From: Chthoniobacter flavus
GTDB lineage: Bacteria > Verrucomicrobiota > Verrucomicrobiia > Chthoniobacterales > Terrimicrobiaceae
Reading direction: 5' to 3'
Assembly: GCA_945863785.1 (NCBI GenBank)
Contig: CAMBAQ010000013.1
Location: 1 to 20,531 of the forward strand
Length of the DNA stretch: 20,531 nt
The notes under the pieces were generated by a model. The model saw only the letters and a program-made list of their open reading frames with translations, had not been told where the DNA came from and ran no database searches. The translations under genes were made by a program, and so were the position numbers. Shown here piece by piece: positions 1-7,307 of this stretch. Position 1 is the first letter of the stretch, and each line of letters opens with the position of its first letter.

Positions 1-931
1 TTTTGATATGCATCGGGCAATTCATCGGCTTGAGCAAATAGCCATCGATTTCGCCAGCGGTGACACGGTTGGAGAGATCCGCACACGAACATCCCTCGGA
101 AGAAAGGTCGGCGAGCGTTTCGCGGTCGATGAGGGGAGGAAATTGAGATTCTGCGTAATAAGGGAAATGGCCAGAGGTCTGGTAAAGCCCCAAGCGACCG
201 ATGTGAGGCGTGAAAACCTGACTGTAGCCTTGCTTGCGAAGCTCGCCGCCAATGAAGTCCTGCAACTCCTGTCGGATGATCGAGCCTTTTGGGGTCCAAA
301 GGATCAATCCCTGGCCGACCGACTCGTCGATGTGGAAGAGTTGCTGCTCGCGACCGATCTTGCGATGATCCCGTTTTTTCGCCTCCTCGAGCATGGTGAA
401 GTATTTCTCCATCTCGGTCTTGTTTTTAAAGGCCGTTCCATAAATGCGCTGGAGTTGAGGGTTATTCTCGTCCCCTTTGTAGTACGCGCTGGCGACATGG
501 GTGAGTTTGAAGGCGCCGACATTCCCGGTGCGCATCACATGGGGCCCCGCACAAAGATCGGTGAACTCGCCGTTGCGATAGATCGTGATCGTCTCGCCTT
601 CAGGAATGTTTTGAAGGATATCGAGCTTGAAGCGGGATGCCGTACCGCGGGGGGCGAGTGAAGCGAGTTCTCCGCGTTCAGCCATCGCCAATGCGTCGCT
701 GCGCGAGATTTCTACCCTCTCAAACGGGTTGTTGACCTTGATCTCCCTCTTCATCTCCTCCTCGATACGGGCAAAGTCCTCGGGTGTGATGCGGTGAGGG
801 AGATCCACGTCGTAATAAAAACCGGAATCCACGGGAGGGCCTGCCGCAAACTGGGCCTCAGGCCAAATGCGTAGAATGGCAGTGGCAAGGATGTGCGCGG
901 CGGAGTGGCGAATGCGTTCGAGGTCAGTCAT
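1..931 (-). CDS. thrS: Threonyl-tRNA synthetase, N-terminal 310 residues (3' end cut by window edge)
   Basis: Charges tRNA-Thr with threonine in the cytoplasm. The protein begins directly in the second editing domain: the HxxxH pair is H9/H13 in HSAAH, and the second editing pair is C127/H131 in DLCAGPH. It then enters the class II catalytic domain, with the conserved PMNCP segment just before the window edge (C305 is the expected zinc-ligand cysteine). The usual N-terminal TGS domain (about 60 residues) is missing. The ATG at 931 overlaps the stop of the upstream small gene by eight bases, so little room exists for a longer start, and the upstream DNA codes another protein in a different frame. 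A longer than usual loop precedes PMNCP (with GCSCADL). The gene is the last of a minus-strand set with the Trm112-like and MoeB-like genes. Identity is firm; the missing TGS is seen, its consequence is inference. Confidence 0.95.
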   Translation of the reverse strand, partial: MTDLERIRHSAAHILATAILRIWPEAQFAAGPPVDSGFYYDVDLPHRITPEDFARIEEEMKREIKVNNPFERVEISRSDALAMAERGELASLAPRGTASRFKLDILQNIPEGETITIYRNGEFTDLCAGPHVMRTGNVGAFKLTHVASAYYKGDENNPQLQRIYGTAFKNKTEMEKYFTMLEEAKKRDHRKIGREQQLFHIDESVGQGLILWTPKGSIIRQELQDFIGGELRKQGYSQVFTPHIGRLGLYQTSGHFPYYAESQFPPLIDRETLADLSSEGCSCADLSNRVTAGEIDGYLLKPMNCPMHIK

Positions 932-1172
932 GGGATACAGTGTCTTTTTTCTGAAGAGGTTTCTTTTTGAGCGGGATGGCTGACGCCGGCACGAGCAGCG
1001 GGATGCCTTTTTTTACAGGATAGGCGACAGTGGAATCTTCGCGAATCCAAGCCGCATCTAGGTTTGGCTCGCCAGCGACCTGAATAGACTCAAGCTCCTC
1101 ACTTGTAGCCTGCCTTAGTTTTTGCCCCGTCTGAGGACAAATGAAAAGCGAACTGTATTCAGGTGTAGGCAT
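924..1172 (-). CDS. Small Trm112/UPF0434-like protein
   Basis: An 82-residue protein resembling the Trm112/UPF0434 (YcaR-like) family: an N-terminal ICPQTGQKL segment where a zinc-knuckle is expected, then the typical C-terminal core AYPVKKGIPLLVP. Family members act as small partners of methyltransferases or have unknown roles. Only one cysteine (C12) is present, so the zinc site seen in some relatives is absent. The tail is lysine-rich (PLKKKPLQKK). The start at 1172 lies 14 bases after the stop of the MoeB-like gene, without a Shine-Dalgarno motif, and the stop overlaps the thrS start by eight bases (ATGACTGA), suggesting translational coupling. The family call rests on the core motif and length; the function in this organism is unknown. 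Confidence 0.8.
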   Translation of the reverse strand: MPTPEYSSLFICPQTGQKLRQATSEELESIQVAGEPNLDAAWIREDSTVAYPVKKGIPLLVPASAIPLKKKPLQKKDTVSHD

Positions 1173-1186
1173 CCGACGCGGAATTT

Positions 1187-2377
1187 CTAGTATTTAGGAA
1201 CCGAGGGATCGACCCGTTCGGCCCAAGCAAGAATGCCGCCCTCGACATTGAGGAGCTTCGAGAAGCCGGCCTTCTGGAGTTCCCTGACGGCTTTGGCGCT
1301 ACGGACACCGACCTTGCAATGAATGACGATTTCATCAGCGGAATCGAGTTCACTCATACGCGAAGCGAGTTCACCGAGCGGAATGAGCTTCGAGCCGGGA
1401 ATCCGAGCGACATCCCATTCGTAGGGCTCACGCACATCCAGAAGGACAAATTTTTCCTGTCGATCAATACGGACCTTGAGTGCCTCGACGGTGATCTTCG
1501 GCACAGGGGCTTCGGCTTCCTCCTCGGCGCGCGCCTGAGGAATACCGCAGAACTGATCGTAATCGATCAAGTCGGTGATCGTCGGGTTTTCCGAGCAAAC
1601 CGGGCAGCTTGGATCTTTACGAATCTTAAACTCGCGGAATTTCATCTTGAGCGCGTCAAAGTGGACCAACCGGCCGATGAGCGGTTCACCGATCCCGACG
1701 ATGAGCTTGATGGCCTCGATCGCCTGCATGACTCCGATAATTCCTGGCAAAACGCCCAAAACACCGCCCTCGGCGCAGCTTGGCACCATTCCTGGCGGTG
1801 GTGGCTCGGGGTAGAGGCAGCGGTAGCACGGACCACCAAGATGGGGAGCAAAAACCGTGCACTGACCATCAAAACGGAAGATCGAACCGTAAACATTCGG
1901 CTTTTTCAGAAAAACGCAGATGTCATTGGAAAGGTAGCGGGTCGGAAAATTATCCGTTCCGTCGATGACGATGTCGTAAGGCTCCACGATCTCCCTCGCA
2001 TTCTCGGCGCTGAAGAGGGCGTCGTGGAGGTCCACTTGAACATTCGGATTGATTTCCTTGATGCGGTCGCGGGCGCTATTGAGCTTCTTGCGTCCGACAT
2101 CCTTTGTTCCATGCAAAATCTGGCGCTGGAGGTTCGAGTAATCCACCACATCAAAATCCACCAACCCAAGCGTGCCGATGCCAGCGGCGGCGAGATAGAG
2201 CCCGATCGGAGAACCTAGTCCGCCAGTGCCGATGCAAAGAACTTTTGCGGCCTTCAAGCGCTTCTGACCCTCGAGAGTCACCTCCGGCATGATGAGGTGG
2301 CGGGAATAGCGGGCGATCTCATCGTTACTGAATTCGATGTCGGCAATACGTGCGGGATCCAAAATACTTTTGCTCAT
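1187..2377 (-). CDS. moeB: MoeB/MoeZ-type E1-like adenylyltransferase with C-terminal rhodanese domain
   Basis: A 396-residue ThiF/MoeB-family enzyme that would adenylate the C-terminal Gly-Gly of a small sulfur-carrier protein (MoaD/ThiS type) and, with its rhodanese domain, hand it sulfur. Visible: nucleotide-binding GTGGLG at residues 50-55, the R-N-like SNLQRQ segment at 81-86, zinc cysteines C184/C187 and C258/C261, a conserved SCAEGGVLG loop containing C201, and a rhodanese domain from about 295 with active-site C354 in IHCKVGVRS. This two-domain form matches MoeZ of actinobacteria and MOCS3 of eukaryotes, used in molybdopterin, thiamine, cysteine or tRNA thiolation; which pathway applies here cannot be told, since no carrier protein is nearby. 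The ATG at 2377 starts the family homology; a longer reading up to 2533 would run into the bamA promoter region and lacks homology. First gene of the minus-strand set ending in thrS. Confidence 0.92.
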   Translation of the reverse strand: MSKSILDPARIADIEFSNDEIARYSRHLIMPEVTLEGQKRLKAAKVLCIGTGGLGSPIGLYLAAAGIGTLGLVDFDVVDYSNLQRQILHGTKDVGRKKLNSARDRIKEINPNVQVDLHDALFSAENAREIVEPYDIVIDGTDNFPTRYLSNDICVFLKKPNVYGSIFRFDGQCTVFAPHLGGPCYRCLYPEPPPPGMVPSCAEGGVLGVLPGIIGVMQAIEAIKLIVGIGEPLIGRLVHFDALKMKFREFKIRKDPSCPVCSENPTITDLIDYDQFCGIPQARAEEEAEAPVPKITVEALKVRIDRQEKFVLLDVREPYEWDVARIPGSKLIPLGELASRMSELDSADEIVIHCKVGVRSAKAVRELQKAGFSKLLNVEGGILAWAERVDPSVPKY

Positions 2378-2399
2378 ATAAAATAAATAAGGGTTGGTG

Positions 2400-2427
2400 A
2401 GAATACCTAGCCCCTTGGGGAAAGCAA
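2400..2427 (-). promoter_or_regulatory. Candidate sigma70-type promoter for the moeB-like gene
   Basis: On the minus strand TTGCTT (2427-2422) and TATTCT (2405-2400) are separated by 16 bases, giving a predicted transcription start about 16 bases before the ATG. The spacer holds the small palindrome CCCC-AA-GGGG. It sits in the divergent gap with bamA. Consensus matches are partial, so this is a prediction only. Confidence 0.4.
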
Positions 2428-2460
2428 GTGCGGGACGCGTCATAAACACGCAATGGGGCC

Positions 2461-2489
2461 TTGACCTAACGCGAGCCATCCGATATTCC
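2461..2489 (+). promoter_or_regulatory. Candidate sigma70-type promoter for bamA
   Basis: TTGACC at 2461-2466 (five of six consensus bases) is followed after 17 bases by the weaker TATTCC at 2484-2489. A start near 2496 would leave a leader of roughly 36 bases before the chosen bamA ATG at 2532, and would exclude the longer start at 2394. The -10 is poor, so confidence is limited. Confidence 0.35.
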
Positions 2490-2531
2490 GATCCGCTTGC
2501 GATGCCGATGCGAGCATTGCCGCCCAAAACC

Positions 2532-4916
2532 ATGATTATTTTTCGATCTGCTTACTCCAAAATATCGTCCCTCTTTGCTTTGCTTTTGCTGGTCTCCCTT
2601 GTGAGCGGCATCGCGCAAGCTCCGACGGATACCGCTGGACCGATAGTGAAAGACATCGTGGTCGAAACGGTCGGCGCCCCAAGTATCACGAAAGAACGCG
2701 TTCTTGCCAACCTCGCCACTAAGGTCGGCCAACCCTACAGTGAACGCAGCGCGGAGCAGGATGTCAGAGCCCTCTACACGACCGGCGGCGTCTCCAATGT
2801 GCGTATTTTTGCGGAACCCCTGGGCGATGGAGTGAAGGTCACCGTCCTCCTCCAAGGCCGTCCAGTTCTCGAAGAGATCCTCATCGAGGGAGCTGTTCAA
2901 ATCCCCCTTCCACGCGTGCGACGGGATGTTTCGGTGAAGCCTGGCGACGTGGTGGACGAGGAAAAAATCGAGGCCAGCCGCCAGAAGATCCTCACTCTGT
3001 ATGAAGATCGCAACTACTCCCAAGTGGACGTCCAGTATCGCCTCCAAGATATCCCCGGAAAAAACCGCACCCGTTTGATTTTTGCCATCACGGAAGGCCC
3101 TCGCCTCATCGTTAAAAGGATCAGCTTTGTTGGGAATGATTCCGTTCTTGCCAAGGACCTCACCACAGCAATGAAGACGAAACCTGAGGATATCCTCACG
3201 TTCTTCACGAAGAGCGGACGTCTAGTGCCATCCCAAATTGAAGATGACCGTGTCGCCATCCGTACTGTTTACCAGAACCGAGGCTTCGCTGACGTCGACG
3301 TTTCCGAGGCCCAAACCGAGCCTCTCAAAAAGGATGGCGTCGAGCTGATCTTCACCATCAAAGAAGGCACCCAATACCGCGTTAACAAAATCGCGCTCTC
3401 CGGAGTTAATATCGTCCCTGAAGGGGAAGTTTTGAGCCAAATGAAAATGCTGGGCGGTCAACTCTTCACCCCCAAAGGCATGAGCGACGATCTCAAAGCC
3501 CTGCGTGATTTTTATGGTAGCCGCGGATATGTAGACATGCTCGTCACTCCCCAAGTCCTTCCTGCTGGACCAGGCTCAGTCGAGGTGACCTACAATCTCG
3601 ATGAAGGCGTTCAATCCTACGTCAACCTCGTCAACATCCAAGGCAACACCCGCACGAAAGACAAGGTCATCCGCCGAGAACTCGCCGTGAAACCAGGCGA
3701 CGTTTTCGACACAACCCTCGTCGATGTGAGTAAGAAACGCTTGGAGAATTTAAACTACTTCTCCCGTGTGGATACCCAGCCATCCGATACGATTGTTCCC
3801 GGTCGCAAGGATCTGAACTTGATCGTTGAGGAAAAGCGCACCGGTTCGTTTAACTTCGGTGTTGGGTTCAGCACGATTGATAGCTTGATCGGTTTTGCCG
3901 AACTTCAGCAAACCAACTTCGATGTGACAAATTGGCCGAACTTAACAGGCGGCGGTCAGCGTTTCCGCATCCGTGCTCAATACGGTCTCGAGCGCAGCGA
4001 TTTCGTTATCTCCCTCACAGAGCCATGGTTTATGGGATACAAGCTCTCCACGGGTGTGGAAGGCTACTACCGCAACGCGAACTTCCTTTCGTCTGTTTAC
4101 TCCCAAGAAAACGCCGGCGTCGCCCTCCAAATGCGCAAGCAAATCTGGCGAGCGCTGGCAGCCCGAGCTGAGTATCGCATCGAGCGCGTACGCATCTATG
4201 ACATCGGCACCAGCTACAATGAATTCGATGACTTCAGCGGAAATGGAAGCTACGGCCCTGTCATCCAAGACTCGGAAGGCACTTACAATAAGAGCGCGGT
4301 CACCGGTTCCCTCATTTGGGATACACGCGACAGTCTCTTCCTCACCCGCAAGGGCGAGTTGCTAGAGTTGACCGGCTTCGTTGCCGGCGGTCCATTGGGT
4401 GGAGACGTGCAGGATTACGGAATCTCTCTCGAAGCCGCCAAATACTTCCCGCTCCCTTGGGACATGATCTTTCTCCTCAAGGGTCAACTCGCCCTCACCG
4501 ATGGTTGGGGATCCAATAAATCCTCGGAGGACGACGGCTACGGTAATGGCGTTCCGATCTTCGACCGCCTCTACCTCGGTGGTGCCAACAATATGCGCGG
4601 ATTTAACTTCCGCGAAGTCGGACCTGTCGATGTTGACGGCAACCCGATCGGCGGCAACTCGCTCGGCTACGTCACCATGGAACTCACTTTCCCGATCATC
4701 AGCCGCGTCCGTGGCGCCGTCTTCACCGATGCTGGTTTCGTGAATAGCGATACCTATGACTTTGGAACCGCCGGCGCGAATGTCGATATCGGTATCGGCC
4801 TCCGCTTGGATCTTCCGATCGGCCCCGTGCGCGTGGATTACGGTATCCCTGTGATCTACGACACCTGGAACGGCCCTCCCGGAAAATTCCAATTCAACAT
4901 CGGTTACCAATTCTAA
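2532..4916 (+). CDS. bamA: Outer membrane protein assembly factor BamA
   Basis: A 794-residue Omp85-family protein, the core of the machine that folds beta-barrel proteins into the outer membrane. Residues 1-30 form a signal peptide (hydrophobic FALLLLVSLVSG, then AQA before the mature start). Five POTRA repeats follow at about 38-111, 112-192, 193-282, 283-361 and 362-437, then the barrel at about 438-794, with the L6-loop motif MRGF at 688-691 (usual form VRGF/Y) and a terminal aromatic residue in IGYQF, as outer-membrane barrels need. Length matches the family (about 800). The ATG at 2532 is chosen because it gives a clean signal peptide; the open frame reaches to 2394 but that part has no signal character. 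It leads bamA-ompH-lpxD, the order found in many Gram-negative genomes. No Shine-Dalgarno is visible. Confidence 0.96.
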   Translation: MIIFRSAYSKISSLFALLLLVSLVSGIAQAPTDTAGPIVKDIVVETVGAPSITKERVLANLATKVGQPYSERSAEQDVRALYTTGGVSNVRIFAEPLGDGVKVTVLLQGRPVLEEILIEGAVQIPLPRVRRDVSVKPGDVVDEEKIEASRQKILTLYEDRNYSQVDVQYRLQDIPGKNRTRLIFAITEGPRLIVKRISFVGNDSVLAKDLTTAMKTKPEDILTFFTKSGRLVPSQIEDDRVAIRTVYQNRGFADVDVSEAQTEPLKKDGVELIFTIKEGTQYRVNKIALSGVNIVPEGEVLSQMKMLGGQLFTPKGMSDDLKALRDFYGSRGYVDMLVTPQVLPAGPGSVEVTYNLDEGVQSYVNLVNIQGNTRTKDKVIRRELAVKPGDVFDTTLVDVSKKRLENLNYFSRVDTQPSDTIVPGRKDLNLIVEEKRTGSFNFGVGFSTIDSLIGFAELQQTNFDVTNWPNLTGGGQRFRIRAQYGLERSDFVISLTEPWFMGYKLSTGVEGYYRNANFLSSVYSQENAGVALQMRKQIWRALAARAEYRIERVRIYDIGTSYNEFDDFSGNGSYGPVIQDSEGTYNKSAVTGSLIWDTRDSLFLTRKGELLELTGFVAGGPLGGDVQDYGISLEAAKYFPLPWDMIFLLKGQLALTDGWGSNKSSEDDGYGNGVPIFDRLYLGGANNMRGFNFREVGPVDVDGNPIGGNSLGYVTMELTFPIISRVRGAVFTDAGFVNSDTYDFGTAGANVDIGIGLRLDLPIGPVRVDYGIPVIYDTWNGPPGKFQFNIGYQF

Positions 4917-4934
4917 GAAAAAACTTCAAAATCT

Positions 4935-4970
4935 TGAACGCCTGAGGCCAACTGTTGTCTCAATTGTTCA
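4935..4970 (+). repeat. Interrupted inverted repeat between bamA and ompH
   Basis: Nested complementary arms: TGAAC (4935-4939) with GTTCA (4966-4970), TGAG (4943-4946) with CTCA (4959-4962), and CAA (4949-4951) with TTG (4955-4957) around a CTG loop. No T-tract follows, so it is not a classic terminator. It could be an RNA hairpin that separates bamA from ompH expression, or a DNA operator, since its right arm covers a candidate -35 element. Function is unproven. Confidence 0.5.
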
Positions 4971-4992
4971 TCACACAAACCAACCAACTAAT
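4964..4992 (+). promoter_or_regulatory. Weak candidate promoter for ompH-lpxD
   Basis: TTGTTC at 4964-4969 and ACTAAT at 4987-4992 are 17 bases apart. A start seven bases after the -10 would fall exactly on the ompH ATG at 4999, giving a leaderless transcript. Matches to consensus are modest (three and four of six), so it is listed mainly because the same spacing recurs at other genes in the window. Confidence 0.3.
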
Positions 4993-4998
4993 ACATCC

Positions 4999-5598
4999 AT
5001 GATCAAATCCCTGCTCTCCACCGCCATTTTAGCCTCCCTCACATTTGGCTTTGCAGCCACCGCACAAGCGGAAATGAAGGTCGGCACACTGGATATGAAT
5101 AACGTCTTCACGCAATACTATCGCACGAAAGATGCCGAAACGAAGTTGAACGAAGCCCGTGCCTCCGCGAAAAAAGAACTCGATGACCGCCTAGAGACGC
5201 TCAAAAAGTCGATGGACGATATCAATAAAATCAGCGCCGATATCGAGAAGCCTGAACTCAGCAAAGACGCCAAAGAAAAAGCGGCCAAAACTCGTGACGA
5301 GAAAGTCGCGGAGGCCCGCAATCTGGATCGTGAAATCGCCGAGTTCCGTGGCACACGCGAGCGCCAACTCCAAGAGCAATTCATGCGCATGCGCAAAGAC
5401 ATCGTTGATGACATCATGAAAGTCGTCACTGTGAAGGTCAAAGAAGCGCAATACGACCTCGTCCTCGATAAATCCGGCATGAGCATCGGGCAAATCCCCG
5501 TGATCGTTTATTCCAAGGAAACCATGGACTTCAGCAAGGATATCATCGACACGCTGAACAAAGGCGCTGCAAAACCCGCCGAACCAGCTAAGAACTAA
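4999..5598 (+). CDS. ompH: OmpH/Skp family periplasmic chaperone
   Basis: A 199-residue Skp-like chaperone that holds unfolded outer-membrane proteins in the periplasm on their way to BamA. Residues 1-24 are a signal peptide ending ATAQA. The conserved opening of the mature protein, KVGTLDMNNVF, resembles the Skp segment starting KIAVVDMQKVF. Residues about 40-130 are highly charged and heptad-like (many K, E, D, R, A), fitting the two long coiled-coil tentacles of Skp; a short beta-strand region (YDLVLDKSG) follows. The C-terminal tail is AKPAEPAKN. It lies 82 bases after bamA and its TAA overlaps the lpxD ATG by one base (TAATG), so lpxD is probably translationally coupled. The family call is firm on architecture and neighbours. 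Confidence 0.92.
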   Translation: MIKSLLSTAILASLTFGFAATAQAEMKVGTLDMNNVFTQYYRTKDAETKLNEARASAKKELDDRLETLKKSMDDINKISADIEKPELSKDAKEKAAKTRDEKVAEARNLDREIAEFRGTRERQLQEQFMRMRKDIVDDIMKVVTVKVKEAQYDLVLDKSGMSIGQIPVIVYSKETMDFSKDIIDTLNKGAAKPAEPAKN

Positions 5599-6617
5599 TG
5601 CGAATCCGTGAGCTAGCCGAGCGGATCAACGCCAAGCTCGCACCAGACTCGCAGGATATTGAAATCACCGGATTGGCATCCCTCGCGGATGCCAACACCG
5701 GCGAACTTTCTTTCTACGGCAACCCGAAGTATCTCACAGCGCTCCGCAAGTGTCGCGCTTCCGCAGTGCTTGTACCGGCCACATTCAACGAGCAAATAGG
5801 ATCCGTCTGTCTGGCCGTGGAGGATCCGGCAGAGGCCTTCGCCGCGATCCTCCCGCTCTTTGCACGTCCACCGATCGTCCATGCGCCCGGGATTCACCCC
5901 AGCGCCGTGATAGCCTCGGATGCGACCCTCGGCGAGGGATGCTCGATCGGCGCGCACGTTGTCATTCAAAAGAACGCCCGACTAGGTGCCAGATGCATCG
6001 TCGAGGCCGGCAGCTTCATCGGCGAGGAAACTACACTCGGCGACGACTGCCATCTGTACTCCCACGTCTCCGTGCGCGAACGGTGCACCATTGGCAACCG
6101 CGTGACTCTTCACAACGGCGTCGTGATTGGTGCCGAGGGATTCGGTTACGAAATCAGCGAGGGGCGTCATAAAAAAATACCCCAAACTGGGATCGTCCAA
6201 ATTGATGATGACGTCGAGATCGGTGCGAATTCGACCGTCGATCGCGCCCGTTTCGGACGCACTTGGATCCAAGAAGGCACGAAAATCGACAACTTGGTTC
6301 AGATCGGCCACAATGTGACCATCGGTCGCCATTGCATCCTCTGCGCTCAAGTCGGCATCTCGGGCAGCACTCGACTCGGCGACTATGTCACGCTGGCCGG
6401 CAAGGTTGGCCTTAGCGGTCATATCGAAATCGGCGATCAAGTCATGATCGGAGCGATGTCGGGATTAGCTAAGAACGTCCCGCCAAACACAATCATGTTT
6501 GGTGCTCCCGCCCAGCCAATTCGCGAATATAAAGAGAACTACGCGTTGTTGAAAAATATTCGCAAGCTCTACAACCGAGTCAAAGCCCTCGAGCTGAAAT
6601 CCCCCAAAGAGGATTAA
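5598..6617 (+). CDS. lpxD: UDP-3-O-acylglucosamine N-acyltransferase LpxD
   Basis: Adds the N-linked 3-hydroxyacyl chain to UDP-3-O-acyl-glucosamine, the third step of lipid A synthesis, in the cytoplasm. The 339-residue protein has the uridine-binding N-terminal domain (residues 1-95, with ADANTGELSFYGNPKY), then a left-handed beta-helix of hexapeptide repeats (about 100-300: for example LGEGCSIGAHVVI and IGNRVTLHNGVVIG), and a helical C-terminus from about 305 that trimerises. The catalytic histidine is H238 in QIGHNVTIG, and the GAEGFGYE segment is typical. Length equals that of the E. coli enzyme. The start overlaps the ompH stop by one base. The usual downstream partners fabZ and lpxA are not here; the operon appears to end and a sigma factor gene follows after 102 bases. 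Its presence implies that the organism makes lipopolysaccharide. Confidence 0.97.
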   Translation: MRIRELAERINAKLAPDSQDIEITGLASLADANTGELSFYGNPKYLTALRKCRASAVLVPATFNEQIGSVCLAVEDPAEAFAAILPLFARPPIVHAPGIHPSAVIASDATLGEGCSIGAHVVIQKNARLGARCIVEAGSFIGEETTLGDDCHLYSHVSVRERCTIGNRVTLHNGVVIGAEGFGYEISEGRHKKIPQTGIVQIDDDVEIGANSTVDRARFGRTWIQEGTKIDNLVQIGHNVTIGRHCILCAQVGISGSTRLGDYVTLAGKVGLSGHIEIGDQVMIGAMSGLAKNVPPNTIMFGAPAQPIREYKENYALLKNIRKLYNRVKALELKSPKED

Positions 6618-6684
6618 TTCTCCTCTCTTCACCCCGCCTACCTCCTGAATCCACTAGTAGCTTCGCATTCGTTTCTCGGAAGAT

Positions 6685-6713
6685 TTGCCATTCACGGGTT
6701 TCCTCACTAGCAT
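6685..6713 (+). promoter_or_regulatory. Candidate promoter of the sigma factor-exporter operon
   Basis: TTGCCA (6685-6690, five of six) and TAGCAT (6708-6713, four of six) with the ideal 17-base spacing. The predicted first transcribed base is 6720, which is the G of the GTG start codon, so the message would be leaderless. No other start codon or Shine-Dalgarno is available between the promoter and the conserved protein. Confidence 0.5.
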
Positions 6714-6719
6714 TCTATC

Positions 6720-7292
6720 GTGCAAAGCGAGGAACAGGTTGCAGAGGATATTAAGCTGATACAAAAGATCGGCACCGGCGACCGCGCCAGCTTTGAAGAG
6801 TTTTACCGACGCTACGCCACACTCATTTACTCAACCGCCTTCCGTGTTCTCAATCAACAAACGGATGCGGAGGATGTGATGCAAGACGTGATGTTTATGA
6901 TTTGGGAAAAGTCTCCCATGTTTGACGCCAAACGCGGGAAGCCACTCACTTGGGCGATCACCATGACCCGAAACAAGGCCATCGATCGCCTGCGCTCGAT
7001 CCAACGCCGCATGCGCCTCCATGACGAGGTCGAGAATGAAGTCGCCCAAGCCACCCCTTCCACCTACCACGCGCCTGCGGATTCCATTGAGACCACAGAG
7101 CAATCTCTGATCATCCGCTCAGCCGTCATCAAGCTCAACAAAGAGCAACGTCAGGTAATCGAGATGTCTTACTTCGGCGGAATGACACAACAGGAAATCT
7201 CCGAGCGCATCCACTCTCCAATTGGAACAGTCAAAGCTCGGATCCGCCGAGGCATGCTGAGGCTAAAAAAACTCGTTGGTCCCGCACTTTAA
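6720..7292 (+). CDS. ECF-type RNA polymerase sigma factor
   Basis: A 190-residue sigma70-family factor with only regions 2 and 4, the extracytoplasmic-function layout. Region 2 spans about 20-95: the FEEFYRRYATLIYSTAFRVL core-binding helix, the AEDVMQDVMFMIWEK helix, and the -10-reading segment KPLTWAITMTRNKAIDRLR. Region 4 spans about 135-188, with LNKEQRQVIEMSYFGGMTQQEI and the helix-turn-helix ending GTVKARIRRGMLRLKKL. The linker between them is long and acidic. The start is GTG at 6720; no earlier in-frame start gives homology. It would direct RNA polymerase to a special promoter set. ECF factors are often followed by an anti-sigma gene, but here an ABC exporter follows after 15 bases, so its control is unclear. 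The subgroup could not be assigned. Confidence 0.93.
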   Translation: MQSEEQVAEDIKLIQKIGTGDRASFEEFYRRYATLIYSTAFRVLNQQTDAEDVMQDVMFMIWEKSPMFDAKRGKPLTWAITMTRNKAIDRLRSIQRRMRLHDEVENEVAQATPSTYHAPADSIETTEQSLIIRSAVIKLNKEQRQVIEMSYFGGMTQQEISERIHSPIGTVKARIRRGMLRLKKLVGPAL

Positions 7293-7307
7293 AAAAACCA
7301 TCCGGAC

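Noticed and set aside
1319..2218. A 299-codon open frame on the plus strand opposite the moeB-like gene
   Set aside because: It is the antisense shadow of a gene with clear motifs; its translation shows no family pattern, and antisense frames of this length are common in GC-rich coding DNA.
2394..2531. A longer start for bamA
   Set aside because: The extra 46 residues would precede the signal peptide, overlap the divergent promoter region and lack secretion character.
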